Shown: positions 51,615 to 59,807, numbered from the stretch's first letter. The stretch: DNA of 64,000 nt from Georgenia muralis (GCF_003814705.1 NZ_RKRA01000001.1:2976001-3040000); one strand, 5' to 3'. Translations and numbers: made by a program. The notes: generated by a model from the letters alone, not told the origin.

Positions 51615-52424
51615 ATGAAGCGAGCCACATTCCTGATTGGTCTGGCAACGGCGCTGACGACGGGTCTCGCCGCCTGCTCGGGGGGGTCGCCGTCGGGGGA
51701 GTCAACAACGACGGCGGGGGAGGACGTTCTTGCGCAGATCCAGGAGTCCGGCGTGCTGAAGGTGGGCACCGAGGGGACCTACTCGCCCTTCACATTCCAC
51801 GACCCGCAGACGAACGACCTGACGGGTTACGACGTCGAGGTGGTCACCGCCGTCGCAGAGCAGCTCGGCGTGGAGCCGGAGTTCAGCGAGACGCAGTTCG
51901 ACGCCATCTTCGCGGGGCTGGAGGCGGGCCGCTACGACGTCATCGCAAACCAGGTGACCATCAACGAGGAGCGTCAGTCGAGGTACGACCTGTCCGATCC
52001 CTACACCGTGTCCACTGGTGTCGTCGTCACCCGGACCGACGACACGGAGATCACCTCAATCGAGGACGTCGAGGGTCGTACGGCGGCGCAGTCCGCGACG
52101 TCGAACTGGCACACGCTCGCCACGGATGCGGGCGCGCAGGTCGAGACGGTCGAGGGGCTGACGCAGTCGCTGGCGTTGCTGAAGCAGGGCCGGATCGACC
52201 TGACATTCAACGACAACCTGGCCGTGCTCGACTACCTGAAGACCACAGGCGACACCGACGTCAAGATCGCGTTCGAGGTCGACGAGGGCGGCGAGCAGGC
52301 ACTCGCCATGCGTAAGGACTCCGGCCTTCTCGACGCCATCAACGGGGCCCTGGAGGAGCTGCGCGCGAACGGGACCCTGACGGAGATCTCCGAGAAGTGG
52401 TTCGGGCAGGACGTCTCCCAGTGA
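51615..52424 (+). CDS. amino-acid (probably cystine) ABC transporter substrate-binding lipoprotein
   Basis: The 269-residue protein has a lipoprotein signal (LIGLATALTTGLAAC) and a type II periplasmic-binding fold: VLKVGTEGTYSPFTFHD, LTGYDVEVVTAVAEQLG, FDAIFAGLEAGRYDVIANQVTI and GRTAAQSATSNW. GTEGTY at the first strand is typical of cystine-binding FliY/TcyJ proteins. ATG 51615 has GAGGAGAAGG eight bases before it. It heads a three-gene operon with a permease and ATPase, behind a 187-nt leader with a Cys-Cys reading frame, which supports cystine or cysteine as substrate. Confidence 0.88.
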   Translation: MKRATFLIGLATALTTGLAACSGGSPSGESTTTAGEDVLAQIQESGVLKVGTEGTYSPFTFHDPQTNDLTGYDVEVVTAVAEQLGVEPEFSETQFDAIFAGLEAGRYDVIANQVTINEERQSRYDLSDPYTVSTGVVVTRTDDTEITSIEDVEGRTAAQSATSNWHTLATDAGAQVETVEGLTQSLALLKQGRIDLTFNDNLAVLDYLKTTGDTDVKIAFEVDEGGEQALAMRKDSGLLDAINGALEELRANGTLTEISEKWFGQDVSQ

Positions 52425-52443
52425 CCGCGCGGGCCGGCGCACG

Positions 52444-53109
52444 GTGAACGAGCGGATCCAGCTCGTCCTCGACTCGGTGGTCCCGCTGTTGACCGGCGCC
52501 GTCGCGGGCACGATCCCCCTGACGCTGATCTCGTTCACGGTCGGGCTGGCCATCGCGCTCGTCGTCGCTCTGATGCGGCTCTCGCGTCGGCGGTTGGTCT
52601 CTGGGGCGGCCCGGGCGTACGTGTCGGTGGTGCGCGGGACACCGCTACTCGTGCAGTTGTTCATCATCTTCTACGCGATGCCGTCGTTCGGTGTGGTCCT
52701 GGACCCGTTCCCGTCGGCGGTTATCGCTTTCTCCATCAACGTCGGCGGATACGCCTCCGAGGCCATCCGGGCGGCGATCATCGCCGTGCCGCGTGGGCAG
52801 TGGGAGGCCGCGCAGACGGTCGGGATGGGCTACCGGATGACGATGCGGCGGATCGTGCTGCCGCAGGCTCTCCGGGTGGCCGTGCCGTCGCTGTCGAACA
52901 CCTTCATCTCGCTGGTCAAGGACACGTCGCTGGCCTCGACCATCCTGGTGACCGAGATGATGCGCAAGGCCCAGGAGATCGCTGCGCCGTCGTTCGCGTT
53001 CCTGGAGCTCTACACATTGGCGGCGGCGATCTACTGGGTGATCTGCTTCGTGCTCTCGGCCGGGCAGTACCGTCTGGAGCGGCGCCTCTCGCGGTACGTG
53101 ACAGTATGA
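52444..53109 (+). CDS. amino-acid ABC transporter permease
   Basis: The 221-residue membrane protein belongs to the His/Glu/Gln/cystine permease family, with about five membrane segments and the conserved coupling motif EAAQTVGMGYRMTMRRIVLPQALRVAVPSLSN (EAA loop). YVSVVRGTPLLVQLFIIFY is also typical. GTG 52444 lies 19 bp after the binding-protein stop. Its stop overlaps ATG 53106 in the ATPase frame. Confidence 0.92.
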   Translation: MNERIQLVLDSVVPLLTGAVAGTIPLTLISFTVGLAIALVVALMRLSRRRLVSGAARAYVSVVRGTPLLVQLFIIFYAMPSFGVVLDPFPSAVIAFSINVGGYASEAIRAAIIAVPRGQWEAAQTVGMGYRMTMRRIVLPQALRVAVPSLSNTFISLVKDTSLASTILVTEMMRKAQEIAAPSFAFLELYTLAAAIYWVICFVLSAGQYRLERRLSRYVTV

Positions 53110-53171
53110 GTGGCCCGGAGCCCGCGAACGAGCCGACGGCGGCGCCCGGCCGGCCGGGCCTGGAGGGACGG

Positions 53172-53921
53172 ATGAGCCTGCTCGAGCTGCGCGGACTGCG
53201 CAAGGCATTCGGTTCCCACGAGGTGCTGCGCGGCATCGATCTCGACGTCGCACCCGGCAGCGTCACCGTCCTGATCGGTCCCTCCGGATCCGGCAAGACG
53301 ACGCTGCTGCGCTGCCTCAACGCGCTGGAGGTGCCGGAGCGAGGCACGGTGCGGATCGGTGACGTGACGGTGGACTTCGCCACCCGGCCGGGGCCGGCGG
53401 CGCTGCGCCGGCTGCGGGCGCGGTCCGGCATGGTGTTCCAGGCACACAATCTCTTCCCCCACCGCACGGCGCTGGAGAACGTCGTCGAGGGCCCGGTCTA
53501 CGTCCAGGGCCGCCCGCGTGAAGAGGCGGTGGCGGCGGCTCACGCGCTCCTGGCCAAGGTGGGGCTCGCGGAGAAGGCCGACGCTTACCCCTACCAGCTC
53601 TCCGGCGGGCAGCAGCAGCGCGTCGGCATCGCCCGCGCGCTGGCGATCCGGCCGGCGCTGATGCTCTTCGACGAGCCCACGTCGGCGCTGGACCCCGAGA
53701 TCGTGGGCGACGTCCTGCGGGTCATGCGTGACCTGGCGGGCGAGGGCTGGACGATGGTCGTCGTCACGCACGAGATCCGGTTCGCCCAGCAGGTGGCCGA
53801 CCGCGTCGTCTTCCTCGACGATGGGTTGATCGTGGAGGAGGGGCCACCCCGCGAGGTGCTGGCGGCGCCGGCGCACGAGCGCACCCGGCAGTTCCTGCGC
53901 CGAATCCTCGACCCGATCTAG
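53172..53921 (+). CDS. amino-acid ABC transporter ATP-binding protein
   Basis: The 249-residue ATPase has Walker A IGPSGSGKTTLLRCLN, the Q-loop VFQAHNLFPHRTALENV, signature LSGGQQQRVGIARALA, Walker B LMLFDEPTSALDPE and the H-loop VVVTHEIRFAQQ. ATG 53172 is preceded by GGAGGGACGG and gives the normal length. ATG 53106, which overlaps the permease stop (ATGA), would add 22 unconserved residues and is an alternative. It energises the transporter encoded by the two preceding genes. Confidence 0.93.
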   Translation: MSLLELRGLRKAFGSHEVLRGIDLDVAPGSVTVLIGPSGSGKTTLLRCLNALEVPERGTVRIGDVTVDFATRPGPAALRRLRARSGMVFQAHNLFPHRTALENVVEGPVYVQGRPREEAVAAAHALLAKVGLAEKADAYPYQLSGGQQQRVGIARALAIRPALMLFDEPTSALDPEIVGDVLRVMRDLAGEGWTMVVVTHEIRFAQQVADRVVFLDDGLIVEEGPPREVLAAPAHERTRQFLRRILDPI

Positions 53922-53974
53922 GTGGCGTGCGGCTCGCACGAGTTGACTCGTGCGTGGCTGCTAGGTATGTCGCC

Positions 53975-54589
53975 TCACAGGCGTGAGGTGACCTCCTGGA
54001 GCAGATCCGTCGGCTCGAGCCACATGGAGGGGTACTCGCCCTGCCAGAGCTGGACGCCGTCGGCGTCGATGAGGACGAAGCCGTGGCCGGGAAGTCCGGC
54101 GTGCATGCCGGTGCCGAGCGTCCCGTATGCCTCGGAGACGGTGCCGTCGTCGAGCAGGTAGGGGGTTGTCGCACCGTAGCGCTGCATGTCCGGGAGAATC
54201 TGCTCGGCGGTGTTCATGACGATCGGCAGAACGGTGATTCCCGCCTCGTCGAAGCCGGTCTCCTTCTCGATCTCGGCCATCTGGACGGTGCAGGCGGCGC
54301 ACCCGGCCCCTTCGCTGAAGAAGAGGAGGACAGGGCTGCCGCGCAGCTCCGAGAGGGTGACGGACGTGCCGTCGGTCGTCGGAAGGGTGAAGTCGGGTGC
54401 CAGGCGGGTGTCGGTGGAGGCTCCGGGTCGGGAGGTGATGAGCCCGAAGGCCACGGCGGCGATGATGACGATCAGCCCGACGAGCCAGGCGATGCGCTGG
54501 CGGCGGAGGCGCGCTTCCTGCAGGGCGCTGGCGCTCCTGGGGTTGGCGGTTCTGCTCTTGGTGGTAGGGGCGCTGGTCCGGGCGGTCAT
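53975..54589 (-). CDS. membrane-anchored thioredoxin-fold (AhpC/TSA-like) protein
   Basis: The 204-residue protein has one N-terminal membrane anchor (IAWLVGLIVIIAAVAFGLI) and an extracytoplasmic redoxin domain: APDFTLPTTDGTSVTLSELRGSPVLLFFSEGAGCAACTVQM, with a CxxC motif (CAAC). Such proteins accept electrons from CcdA-like transporters and reduce disulfides outside the membrane. It overlaps the CcdA-like gene by four bases, which supports that partnership. It is the last gene of the grx-ccdA-redoxin group. Confidence 0.85.
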   Translation of the reverse strand: MTARTSAPTTKSRTANPRSASALQEARLRRQRIAWLVGLIVIIAAVAFGLITSRPGASTDTRLAPDFTLPTTDGTSVTLSELRGSPVLLFFSEGAGCAACTVQMAEIEKETGFDEAGITVLPIVMNTAEQILPDMQRYGATTPYLLDDGTVSEAYGTLGTGMHAGLPGHGFVLIDADGVQLWQGEYPSMWLEPTDLLQEVTSRL

Positions 54590-55560
54590 CGGGTCAGTCC
54601 TTCGGAAGAGGTGGTGTCGTGGTCATGCGTCGAGGGACCCCCGGCCGTGTCCGTGGTGCCGATGGTGTCGCCGTGCGTTGCCGAGCCGTCCGCAGTGCGC
54701 CTGCCCCGGTCGCGCAACGTCGCGACGACGAAGACGGCCGCCAGCGCGAGCAGCGCCAGCCCGAGCAGCGGCTCGGGCACGGGGCTGAGCCATGTCTGCA
54801 TGCGCCCGAAGACCTCCGCGAGGCCTTCGCCCGTGGCGGCCTGGGCCGCGGTGCCACCGGTCATGTCGGGGCTGCCGGCAAGCGCGATGACGAAGATGCC
54901 CATGATCGTGAAGGCGATCGCCACGGCGAGGTTCACGGTGTTGGTCACGAGGACCCGTGTGCCGAGACGGATCTTCACGAGCCGGGCGCGGAACAGCTTC
55001 CGCTCGCCCAGGCGTGCCCTGTCCCAGAGCAGCGCCATGACGAAGAGCGGGAAGACCATGCCGAAGACGTAGGCCAGGCCCAGGACCACACCGCCGGCGG
55101 CGGAGCCGGAGAGGACGGACAGGGTCATGACGCCGGCGAGGACCGGTGCGCAGCAGGAGGACGCGATACCGGAGAAGACGCCGAGGGCGAAGAAGCTCGC
55201 GGTGTCACCGCGTGAGGTGTCCGGGGCCCGCAGGAAGCTGGGCAGGGACCACATCCGCCCGGAGACGGCGAGAGCCGCCAGAGCGATCATGAGGAGGCCG
55301 CCGGCCCAGTAGAGGGGCTGGTGGTACTGGGCGATCGCCCCCGCCAGCAGGCTCATGCCCAGGGTGATGGGCACCAGAATGAGGGCGAGACCCGCGGCGA
55401 AGACGAACGTCAGCGGCAGCAGGCGCCAACGCCGGTTCTTCGCTGCCCCGGCGAGGTAGCTCGGAGCGAGAAAGACGATGCAGCACGGAGCGAAGAGGGC
55501 AACCCCGCCGGCGAAGAACGCGGCCAGCACGCTGCCGGTGGCCAGAAGCTCGTTGCCCAC
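54586..55560 (-). CDS. CcdA/DsbD-type cytochrome c biogenesis transmembrane protein
   Basis: The 324-residue protein has about seven membrane helices. The first carries LFAPCCIVFLAPSYLAGA and a symmetrical later helix carries IASSCCAPVLAGVMTLSVL, the paired cysteine motifs of CcdA/DsbD electron carriers, here as CC rather than a single Cys. A His-rich, charged C-terminal tail (GDTIGTTDTAGG, THDHDTTS) could bind metal. GTG 55560 lies directly behind the glutaredoxin-like gene (stop at 55563). It probably moves reducing power from cytoplasmic thiols to the exported redoxin. Confidence 0.88.
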   Translation of the reverse strand: MGNELLATGSVLAAFFAGGVALFAPCCIVFLAPSYLAGAAKNRRWRLLPLTFVFAAGLALILVPITLGMSLLAGAIAQYHQPLYWAGGLLMIALAALAVSGRMWSLPSFLRAPDTSRGDTASFFALGVFSGIASSCCAPVLAGVMTLSVLSGSAAGGVVLGLAYVFGMVFPLFVMALLWDRARLGERKLFRARLVKIRLGTRVLVTNTVNLAVAIAFTIMGIFVIALAGSPDMTGGTAAQAATGEGLAEVFGRMQTWLSPVPEPLLGLALLALAAVFVVATLRDRGRRTADGSATHGDTIGTTDTAGGPSTHDHDTTSSEGLTR

Positions 55561-55562
55561 CG

Positions 55563-55901
55563 CTACCGCACCACCGGTCGGGCCGACACGACGGGAACGG
55601 TCCGCGCGAGCACCTTCTCCAGCTTCCGACGGGGGAGTCGCCCGGAGCTGAAGAACGTCCCGTCGACGAGGACCAGCGGGTTCATCGCCGGCCGGTGCAC
55701 GGCGACGAGGCGCCGGCCCTCGGCGGAGTCGATGTCGATGGTGTCGACGTCGAGCGGGTAGCGCTCGGCAAGCGCCTCCAGCGCTCGCTCGGCGTCCTCG
55801 CAGAAGTGGCACGCCGGTGCGTGCACCACGGTCACCCGCACGACGGCGGTCGGCATGGCGTCATTGTCAGCGCTCGCCGGGGTCTGTTGAGTTTCGGGCA
55901 C
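55563..55901 (-). CDS. glutaredoxin/thioredoxin-like protein
   Basis: The 112-residue protein has a thioredoxin-like start VRVTVVHAPACHFCEDAERALEAL with an active-site CHFC, and a cis-Pro region AMNPLVLVDG. GTG 55901 was taken as the start; ATG 55856 (MPTAVVRV) is also possible. It precedes the CcdA-like and redoxin genes in one tight operon, consistent with feeding electrons into the membrane carrier. A direct-repeat operator candidate lies 43 bp upstream. Confidence 0.82.
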   Translation of the reverse strand: MPETQQTPASADNDAMPTAVVRVTVVHAPACHFCEDAERALEALAERYPLDVDTIDIDSAEGRRLVAVHRPAMNPLVLVDGTFFSSGRLPRRKLEKVLARTVPVVSARPVVR

Positions 55902-55943
55902 CGGTCCAGCATGTCCCCGTCGACCCCGCGTCGTGACGAGCGT

Positions 55944-55967
55944 CCGGTCAAGAATCGATGAAGTTCC
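55944..55967 (-). promoter_or_regulatory. direct-repeat operator candidate, site A
   Basis: On the minus strand the sequence is ACTTCATCGATTCTTGACCGG: TTCA and TTGACCG spaced 11 bp apart, start to start. It lies upstream of the glutaredoxin-ccdA-redoxin operon and matches sites B, C and D in spacing and in the ACCG end. Confidence 0.5.
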
Positions 55968-56075
55968 TGGACCGGGGGCCGGCGCGACGACGGCGGCCTG
56001 CGCGCCGCGCAGACCGCCGTCGCCGATTCTGGGCCTCTGCCCGGTTCACGGCATGAGTCCGGTGTGGGCTCCGAC

Positions 56076-56714
56076 TCAGGTTGGGGTGCCGTTGCCGCCA
56101 CTGCAGGAGGCGCCTGGCTCCGGGCTCTGCTCGCCCTGCAGGTACTTGGTGAGGAAGGTGGGGATCCGCTCGTCGTCGACGTCGTCGAGCTCGAGCTGGA
56201 CCCCCCAGGCGGTGAGGACGACGGGCGCGGCGAGGCCGGGGTAGGGGCTCAGCAGAGCGTAGGACTTGCCCTCGACGATCTCACGCAGCATGGCCACCTC
56301 GTCCTCGGGCAGGTCGGGCCGGTAGGTGACCCAGACGACACCGTGCTCGAGGGAGTGCACGGCGTTCGCGCTGGGGACCGGCTCGTCATAGGTGCCGCAG
56401 TTCTGCCACACCGGGTCGTGGTCGCCGCCCAGCGGAGGCAGCGCCGACGGGGCGATCGCGGCGTCGACGTGGTTCGCCGAGAGGTCCGTGGTCTCCTCGA
56501 CGTCGGGGATGGGCTGCTCAGCGGCGGCCTCCACGGCCGCCTGCTCGGTGCGCGCGCCGAGGATCACGGCGGTGGTCGTCCCGACGAGGGCGAGAATCAC
56601 GACGCCGACCGCGGCGACGATGACGAGCCGCCGACGGCGGTCTCTGCGGACCTGCTCGGCCCGGAGGGCGGCCACCTTCGCCATGCGGTCGTCCTGCTGC
56701 TTGGGCTTGTTCAC
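56076..56714 (-). CDS. DUF3105 domain membrane-anchored protein
   Basis: The 212-residue protein has a basic N-terminus, one membrane anchor (LVIVAAVGVVILALVGTTTAVIL) and an extracytoplasmic DUF3105 domain with WQNCGTYDEPV, AVHSLEHGVVWVTYRPDL and APVVLTAWGVQLELD. The conserved His-Ser-Leu-Glu-His and Cys residues suggest metal binding. DUF3105 genes often lie by copper or cytochrome oxidase functions in Actinobacteria, but no function is established. GTG 56714 is followed by AACAAGCCCAAGCAG. It is downstream of the NlpC/P60 gene on the same strand. Confidence 0.85.
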   Translation of the reverse strand: MNKPKQQDDRMAKVAALRAEQVRRDRRRRLVIVAAVGVVILALVGTTTAVILGARTEQAAVEAAAEQPIPDVEETTDLSANHVDAAIAPSALPPLGGDHDPVWQNCGTYDEPVPSANAVHSLEHGVVWVTYRPDLPEDEVAMLREIVEGKSYALLSPYPGLAAPVVLTAWGVQLELDDVDDERIPTFLTKYLQGEQSPEPGASCSGGNGTPT

Positions 56715-56781
56715 ACTTCTTCTCCATGATGTTCAGGTGTCCGCCGAGGAGATTCCACCACGGGAGACGTCGGTCGACACG

Positions 56782-57591
56782 TCAGGCGACGCGGATGAAG
56801 GTGGGGTTCGAGTTGTAGATCGGCCCCTCGGTCAGCGGAGTGCCGGGCTGGCGGGCGGCGATGTTGTTGCCGTTGCCGGTGTAGACGCCCACATGGCCGG
56901 GCCAGGTGACGAGGTCCCCGGGACGGGCGTCGGCGGCGGAGACCCGGGTGCCGACAGTGGCCTGCGCCGAGGAGGTCCGGGGCAGGGAGATGCCGAAGGC
57001 CGCGTAGACGTACTGGGTGAAGCCGGAGCAGTCGAAGCCTGCGGGGGTGGTGCCGCCCCAGACGTACGGCACGCCGAGGAAGGTGCGGGCGTAGTCCACG
57101 ATCGCCTGCCCGGACGCCGTCGCGGCAGGGGCCGGCGCAGGGGTGACCGGCGCGTCAGGTGCCTGGGGAGCTGGTGCGGCTTCGGGTCGCGCCGTGCTCC
57201 GCGAAGCTGCCGGGACGGCGCGGCTGACGGCAGGCTCCGGCTCGGGCTCCACCTGCACCGGCTCCGGTTCGGTCACGGGTTCGGGCCGGGGTGTCGCCTG
57301 CACGGTGGCCACGGGGTCGAGGTTCCAGCTGACGTCGGCCGGAACCTTGACCGTGGGGGTCGTGACGATCGCGGTCAGGGCCTCACGCGCGGCCGCTCCG
57401 GCGTCGACGTCGGGAAGGGCCGCGCCGGACGGGACCGCGGTGGCCGACGTCGCCGCCATGGTGATCACCAGGCCGGAGGAGGCGATGACGGCCAGCGACC
57501 GATGTGCGGGGAGCCCAGCGAGGGCCAGGGTCAGGGGCGTGGAGGGATGACGCGGGGCGCGGTGGCGCGCACGGGACACGGGTCGGGACAT
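56782..57591 (-). CDS. NlpC/P60 peptidoglycan hydrolase
   Basis: The 269-residue exported protein has a long N-terminal signal region (hydrophobic part SLAVIASSGLVITMAATSATA), a Pro/Glu/Val-rich linker and a C-terminal NlpC/P60 domain: VDYARTFLGVPYVWGGTTPAGFDCSGFTQYVY (catalytic Cys), then GHVGVYTG (His). Such enzymes cut peptide stems of peptidoglycan. ATG 57591 follows AAGGAG by four bases. It is controlled by a c-di-AMP-type riboswitch immediately upstream, as for many actinobacterial wall hydrolases. Confidence 0.92.
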   Translation of the reverse strand: MSRPVSRARHRAPRHPSTPLTLALAGLPAHRSLAVIASSGLVITMAATSATAVPSGAALPDVDAGAAAREALTAIVTTPTVKVPADVSWNLDPVATVQATPRPEPVTEPEPVQVEPEPEPAVSRAVPAASRSTARPEAAPAPQAPDAPVTPAPAPAATASGQAIVDYARTFLGVPYVWGGTTPAGFDCSGFTQYVYAAFGISLPRTSSAQATVGTRVSAADARPGDLVTWPGHVGVYTGNGNNIAARQPGTPLTEGPIYNSNPTFIRVA

Positions 57592-57599
57592 TGTGCTCC

Positions 57600-57757
57600 T
57601 TGCGCCTGCGGGGTGAGCTGTCGGGTTCGGGCGGGAGTGCACCCGGTCGGGCCTGCGTGAGAAGGCCTGGCTTCACCCCGAGGGCACGGCTGACCGTGCC
57701 CGTACACACTGGTTCCCCCGTCCCCGCCGCGGTTGCGAGTCGCGGACGGCAGCGGGG
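57600..57757 (-). ncRNA. ydaO-yuaA type (cyclic di-AMP) riboswitch
   Basis: Read on the minus strand, the leader contains the family's conserved blocks in order: GGGGGAACCAG, a stem with GGGCACGG...CCGTGCCC, CGGGGTGAAGCC, then CCCGAACCCGACAGCTCACC and CGCAGGCGC just before the ribosome binding site. This matches the actinobacterial ydaO class found before rpf and NlpC/P60 genes, where c-di-AMP turns expression off. The aptamer ends about 10 nt from AAGGAG. Confidence 0.88.
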
Positions 57758-57804
57758 CTCGACGCCCGTCCGGGCTCCCAGGCAGCGTGCCTCGGAGCGC
57801 TGCC

Positions 57805-57833
57805 ACGCTAGGGGTGCGGTCTGCCGTTGTCAC
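57805..57833 (-). promoter_or_regulatory. promoter of the riboswitch-controlled NlpC/P60 gene
   Basis: On the minus strand GTGACA (57828-57833) and TAGCGT (57805-57810) are 17 bp apart, placing the start of transcription about 40 nt before the riboswitch core. Confidence 0.5.
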
Positions 57834-57952
57834 GTTCTGGTAACGATGTTGATCGAATCTTCACGGAAGCTGACGGGAGCACCCGCTCCAGCCGGGTCGG
57901 GAGGTCGGGGGCTCCGGGAACCCCTGCGTCGGGCAGAACCGCGGTCGGACAC

Positions 57953-59431
57953 CTACCGGGCCGGACGGACCTCCACCACACCCATCATCCCGCCGTCCTC
58001 GTGGTCGAGGATGTGGCAGTGGTACACGGACCGACCCGCGAAGCCCTCGAAGGCGATTCGCACGACCCGGCGACCCCTGGCCGGGACCTCGACGACGTCG
58101 CGCCACCGCGGGTCCGCGACCGCCTTCCCGTCCGCCTCCACGACCTGCATCGGCCAGACGTGGAGGTGGAATGGGTGGTCCATGGGGGTGGGGTTGTCCA
58201 GTGTCCACTCCTCCACCGTGCCGCCGACGATCTCCTGGTCGGTGCGGGCGGGGTCGAAGGATCGGCCGTCGAAGCCGAACGACATGCCGCCGCCCATGCC
58301 CATACCCATGGTGAACGTGATGAGACGACGCCGGGCGGGTTCCACCGTCCGGAGATCGGCCGGAGCGGTCGCGGCCGGCAACGGCGGCGGCGACTCGACC
58401 GTCGCGCCGCTCACCTCAAGGATGGCGAGGATGGCCGAACCAGGGCCAGACGCACCGCCCCTGCCCATTCCCATTCCGCCGCGGTCGTAAGGAAGAGCCC
58501 GCCACGGTGTCCGTCCGGCGTACGGGGTGACGAGGAGATCGGCCCGGTTACCGGGAGCGAGGAGTACCTCCTCGGCCGCCCGTAGAGCGGAGGAGCGTCC
58601 GAGGTCGACACCGAGCAGGTCTACGGGCTGGTCCGCCAGGTCCAGCACGAGATGCCGAGAGGTGCAGGCGTTGACCACCCGCCATCGCTGCCGTTCGCCG
58701 GGTGCGGCGGTGACCCGCGGCCGGACCTGGCCGTTGACGAGGACGATGCTGCCCTCGCGGCCCATCATCTGGTCCTGCATCCTCGGTCGGGAGACGCTGC
58801 CGTCCGCCTCGAGAGAGAGGTCGGAGACGATGAGGATCCGCTCCCGGCTCACCGGGAGGTCGTCCTCGACGACGATGGCACCGTAGAGCCCGCCGAAGAC
58901 TTGGTCGGCGACGTGGCCGTGGTGGTGCGGGTGGTACCAGAAGGTCCCGGTGGGATGGTCGGCGGGCAGCACGAACTCGTAGTCGAAGACCTCGCCCGGC
59001 TCGATGGTCAGGAACGGGTTGTCACCGTTGCCCTCGGGGGAGACGTGCAGCCCGTGCACATGGAGGTTCGTCGGCGCGTCGAGCTGGTTCGCCAGCCGTA
59101 CCTGGAGGGTGTCCCCGGGGCGCAGGCGCAAGGTGGGGCCTGGCACGGTGCCGTTGTACGTGAGCAGGCGCGCACTCCGTCCACCCACGTCGACCTCCGC
59201 CTCGGCCATCGTCAGCTCGACCCGTAGGCGGCCGTCCGCACTGGTGAGCACCTCGGGTTCCACGAGGTCCGCGCCGCCGGCCCGGCGCGGGGTGAGGTCC
59301 CCTCCAGGGCTCGTCCCGCCGCCCCACGGCACGCCGGTGCGAGCGAGGCCCAGAGCGCCGGCGACCACGCCGCCGGTGCCGAGCGCCCCCAGTGCCAGGG
59401 CCTGTCGCCTGCTGATCGGTTCCACCGTCAC
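57953..59431 (-). CDS. multicopper oxidase (CueO/SufI type)
   Basis: The 492-residue exported oxidase starts with a Tat-like signal (SRRQALALGALGTGGV). The copper ligands are complete: HVHG, WYHPHHHGH, HPFHLHVWPMQV and YHCHILDHEDGGMM with the type 1 Cys. A Met-rich loop (GMGMGRGG, TMGMGMGGGMSFGF) may bind Cu(I), as in CueO. It probably oxidises Cu(I) outside the membrane. GTG 59431 overlaps the SHOCT gene stop, and the pair sits behind a CsoR-like palindrome, so copper induction is likely. Confidence 0.94.
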   Translation of the reverse strand: MTVEPISRRQALALGALGTGGVVAGALGLARTGVPWGGGTSPGGDLTPRRAGGADLVEPEVLTSADGRLRVELTMAEAEVDVGGRSARLLTYNGTVPGPTLRLRPGDTLQVRLANQLDAPTNLHVHGLHVSPEGNGDNPFLTIEPGEVFDYEFVLPADHPTGTFWYHPHHHGHVADQVFGGLYGAIVVEDDLPVSRERILIVSDLSLEADGSVSRPRMQDQMMGREGSIVLVNGQVRPRVTAAPGERQRWRVVNACTSRHLVLDLADQPVDLLGVDLGRSSALRAAEEVLLAPGNRADLLVTPYAGRTPWRALPYDRGGMGMGRGGASGPGSAILAILEVSGATVESPPPLPAATAPADLRTVEPARRRLITFTMGMGMGGGMSFGFDGRSFDPARTDQEIVGGTVEEWTLDNPTPMDHPFHLHVWPMQVVEADGKAVADPRWRDVVEVPARGRRVVRIAFEGFAGRSVYHCHILDHEDGGMMGVVEVRPAR

Positions 59432-59694
59432 CTGCCCCGGAGCTGCCGGACGCGCTCCTCGTACTCCCGTGCGTCGATCTCGCCACGTGCGTACCGTTCG
59501 GCGAGGATCTGCTCCGTGCTCGGGGCACTCGGGCCGGGCGCGACTCCCCGGCCGCCTTGTCCTACGCGATCGGGAGTGCGGCCCGACCGCCCCCTACGGA
59601 GAACACCGCCGACGAGAAGCAGGACACCGCCGACGAGCAGCACCACCACGAGCCCCCCCAGGCCCGTACCCATCCCGTACTCGTTCCACATCAT
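59428..59694 (-). CDS. SHOCT domain small membrane protein
   Basis: The 88-residue protein has an N-terminal helix (GLGGLVVVLLVGGVLLLVGGVL) and a C-terminal SHOCT motif (STEQILAERYARGEIDAREYEERVRQL). ATG 59694 has GAGGAAGG eight bases upstream; GTG 59712 is an alternative. It overlaps the multicopper oxidase gene by four bases. SHOCT proteins are frequent partners of metal-resistance genes, but their role is unknown. Confidence 0.85.
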   Translation of the reverse strand: MMWNEYGMGTGLGGLVVVLLVGGVLLLVGGVLRRGRSGRTPDRVGQGGRGVAPGPSAPSTEQILAERYARGEIDAREYEERVRQLRGR

Positions 59695-59730
59695 CGAACC
59701 AACCTTCCTCACATCCGTCCCTTCCCCGAC

Positions 59731-59752
59731 GTGATACCCGCCGGGGTATCAC
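59731..59752. promoter_or_regulatory. CsoR-type copper operator candidate
   Basis: GTGATACCC-GCCG-GGGTATCAC is a perfect 9-bp inverted repeat with a 4-bp centre. It contains ATACCC...GGGTAT, the core of actinobacterial CsoR operators. It lies just upstream of the SHOCT-oxidase operon, next to a TAGACT -10-like box on the minus strand (54-59 bp after 59700). No csoR gene is in the window. Confidence 0.7.
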
Positions 59753-59807
59753 AAGTCTAGATGTTCGGCTTCCGGTCGCCCCTCGTGAGCGAGCGGCTCA
59801 GGGATTC

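Noticed and set aside
57853-57876. A fifth copy of the TTCA direct repeat (TCTTCACGGAAGCTGACGG) upstream of the NlpC/P60 gene
   Set aside because: The second half is spaced 10 rather than 11 bp, lacks ACCG and points away from the gene, so it does not meet the pattern of the other four.
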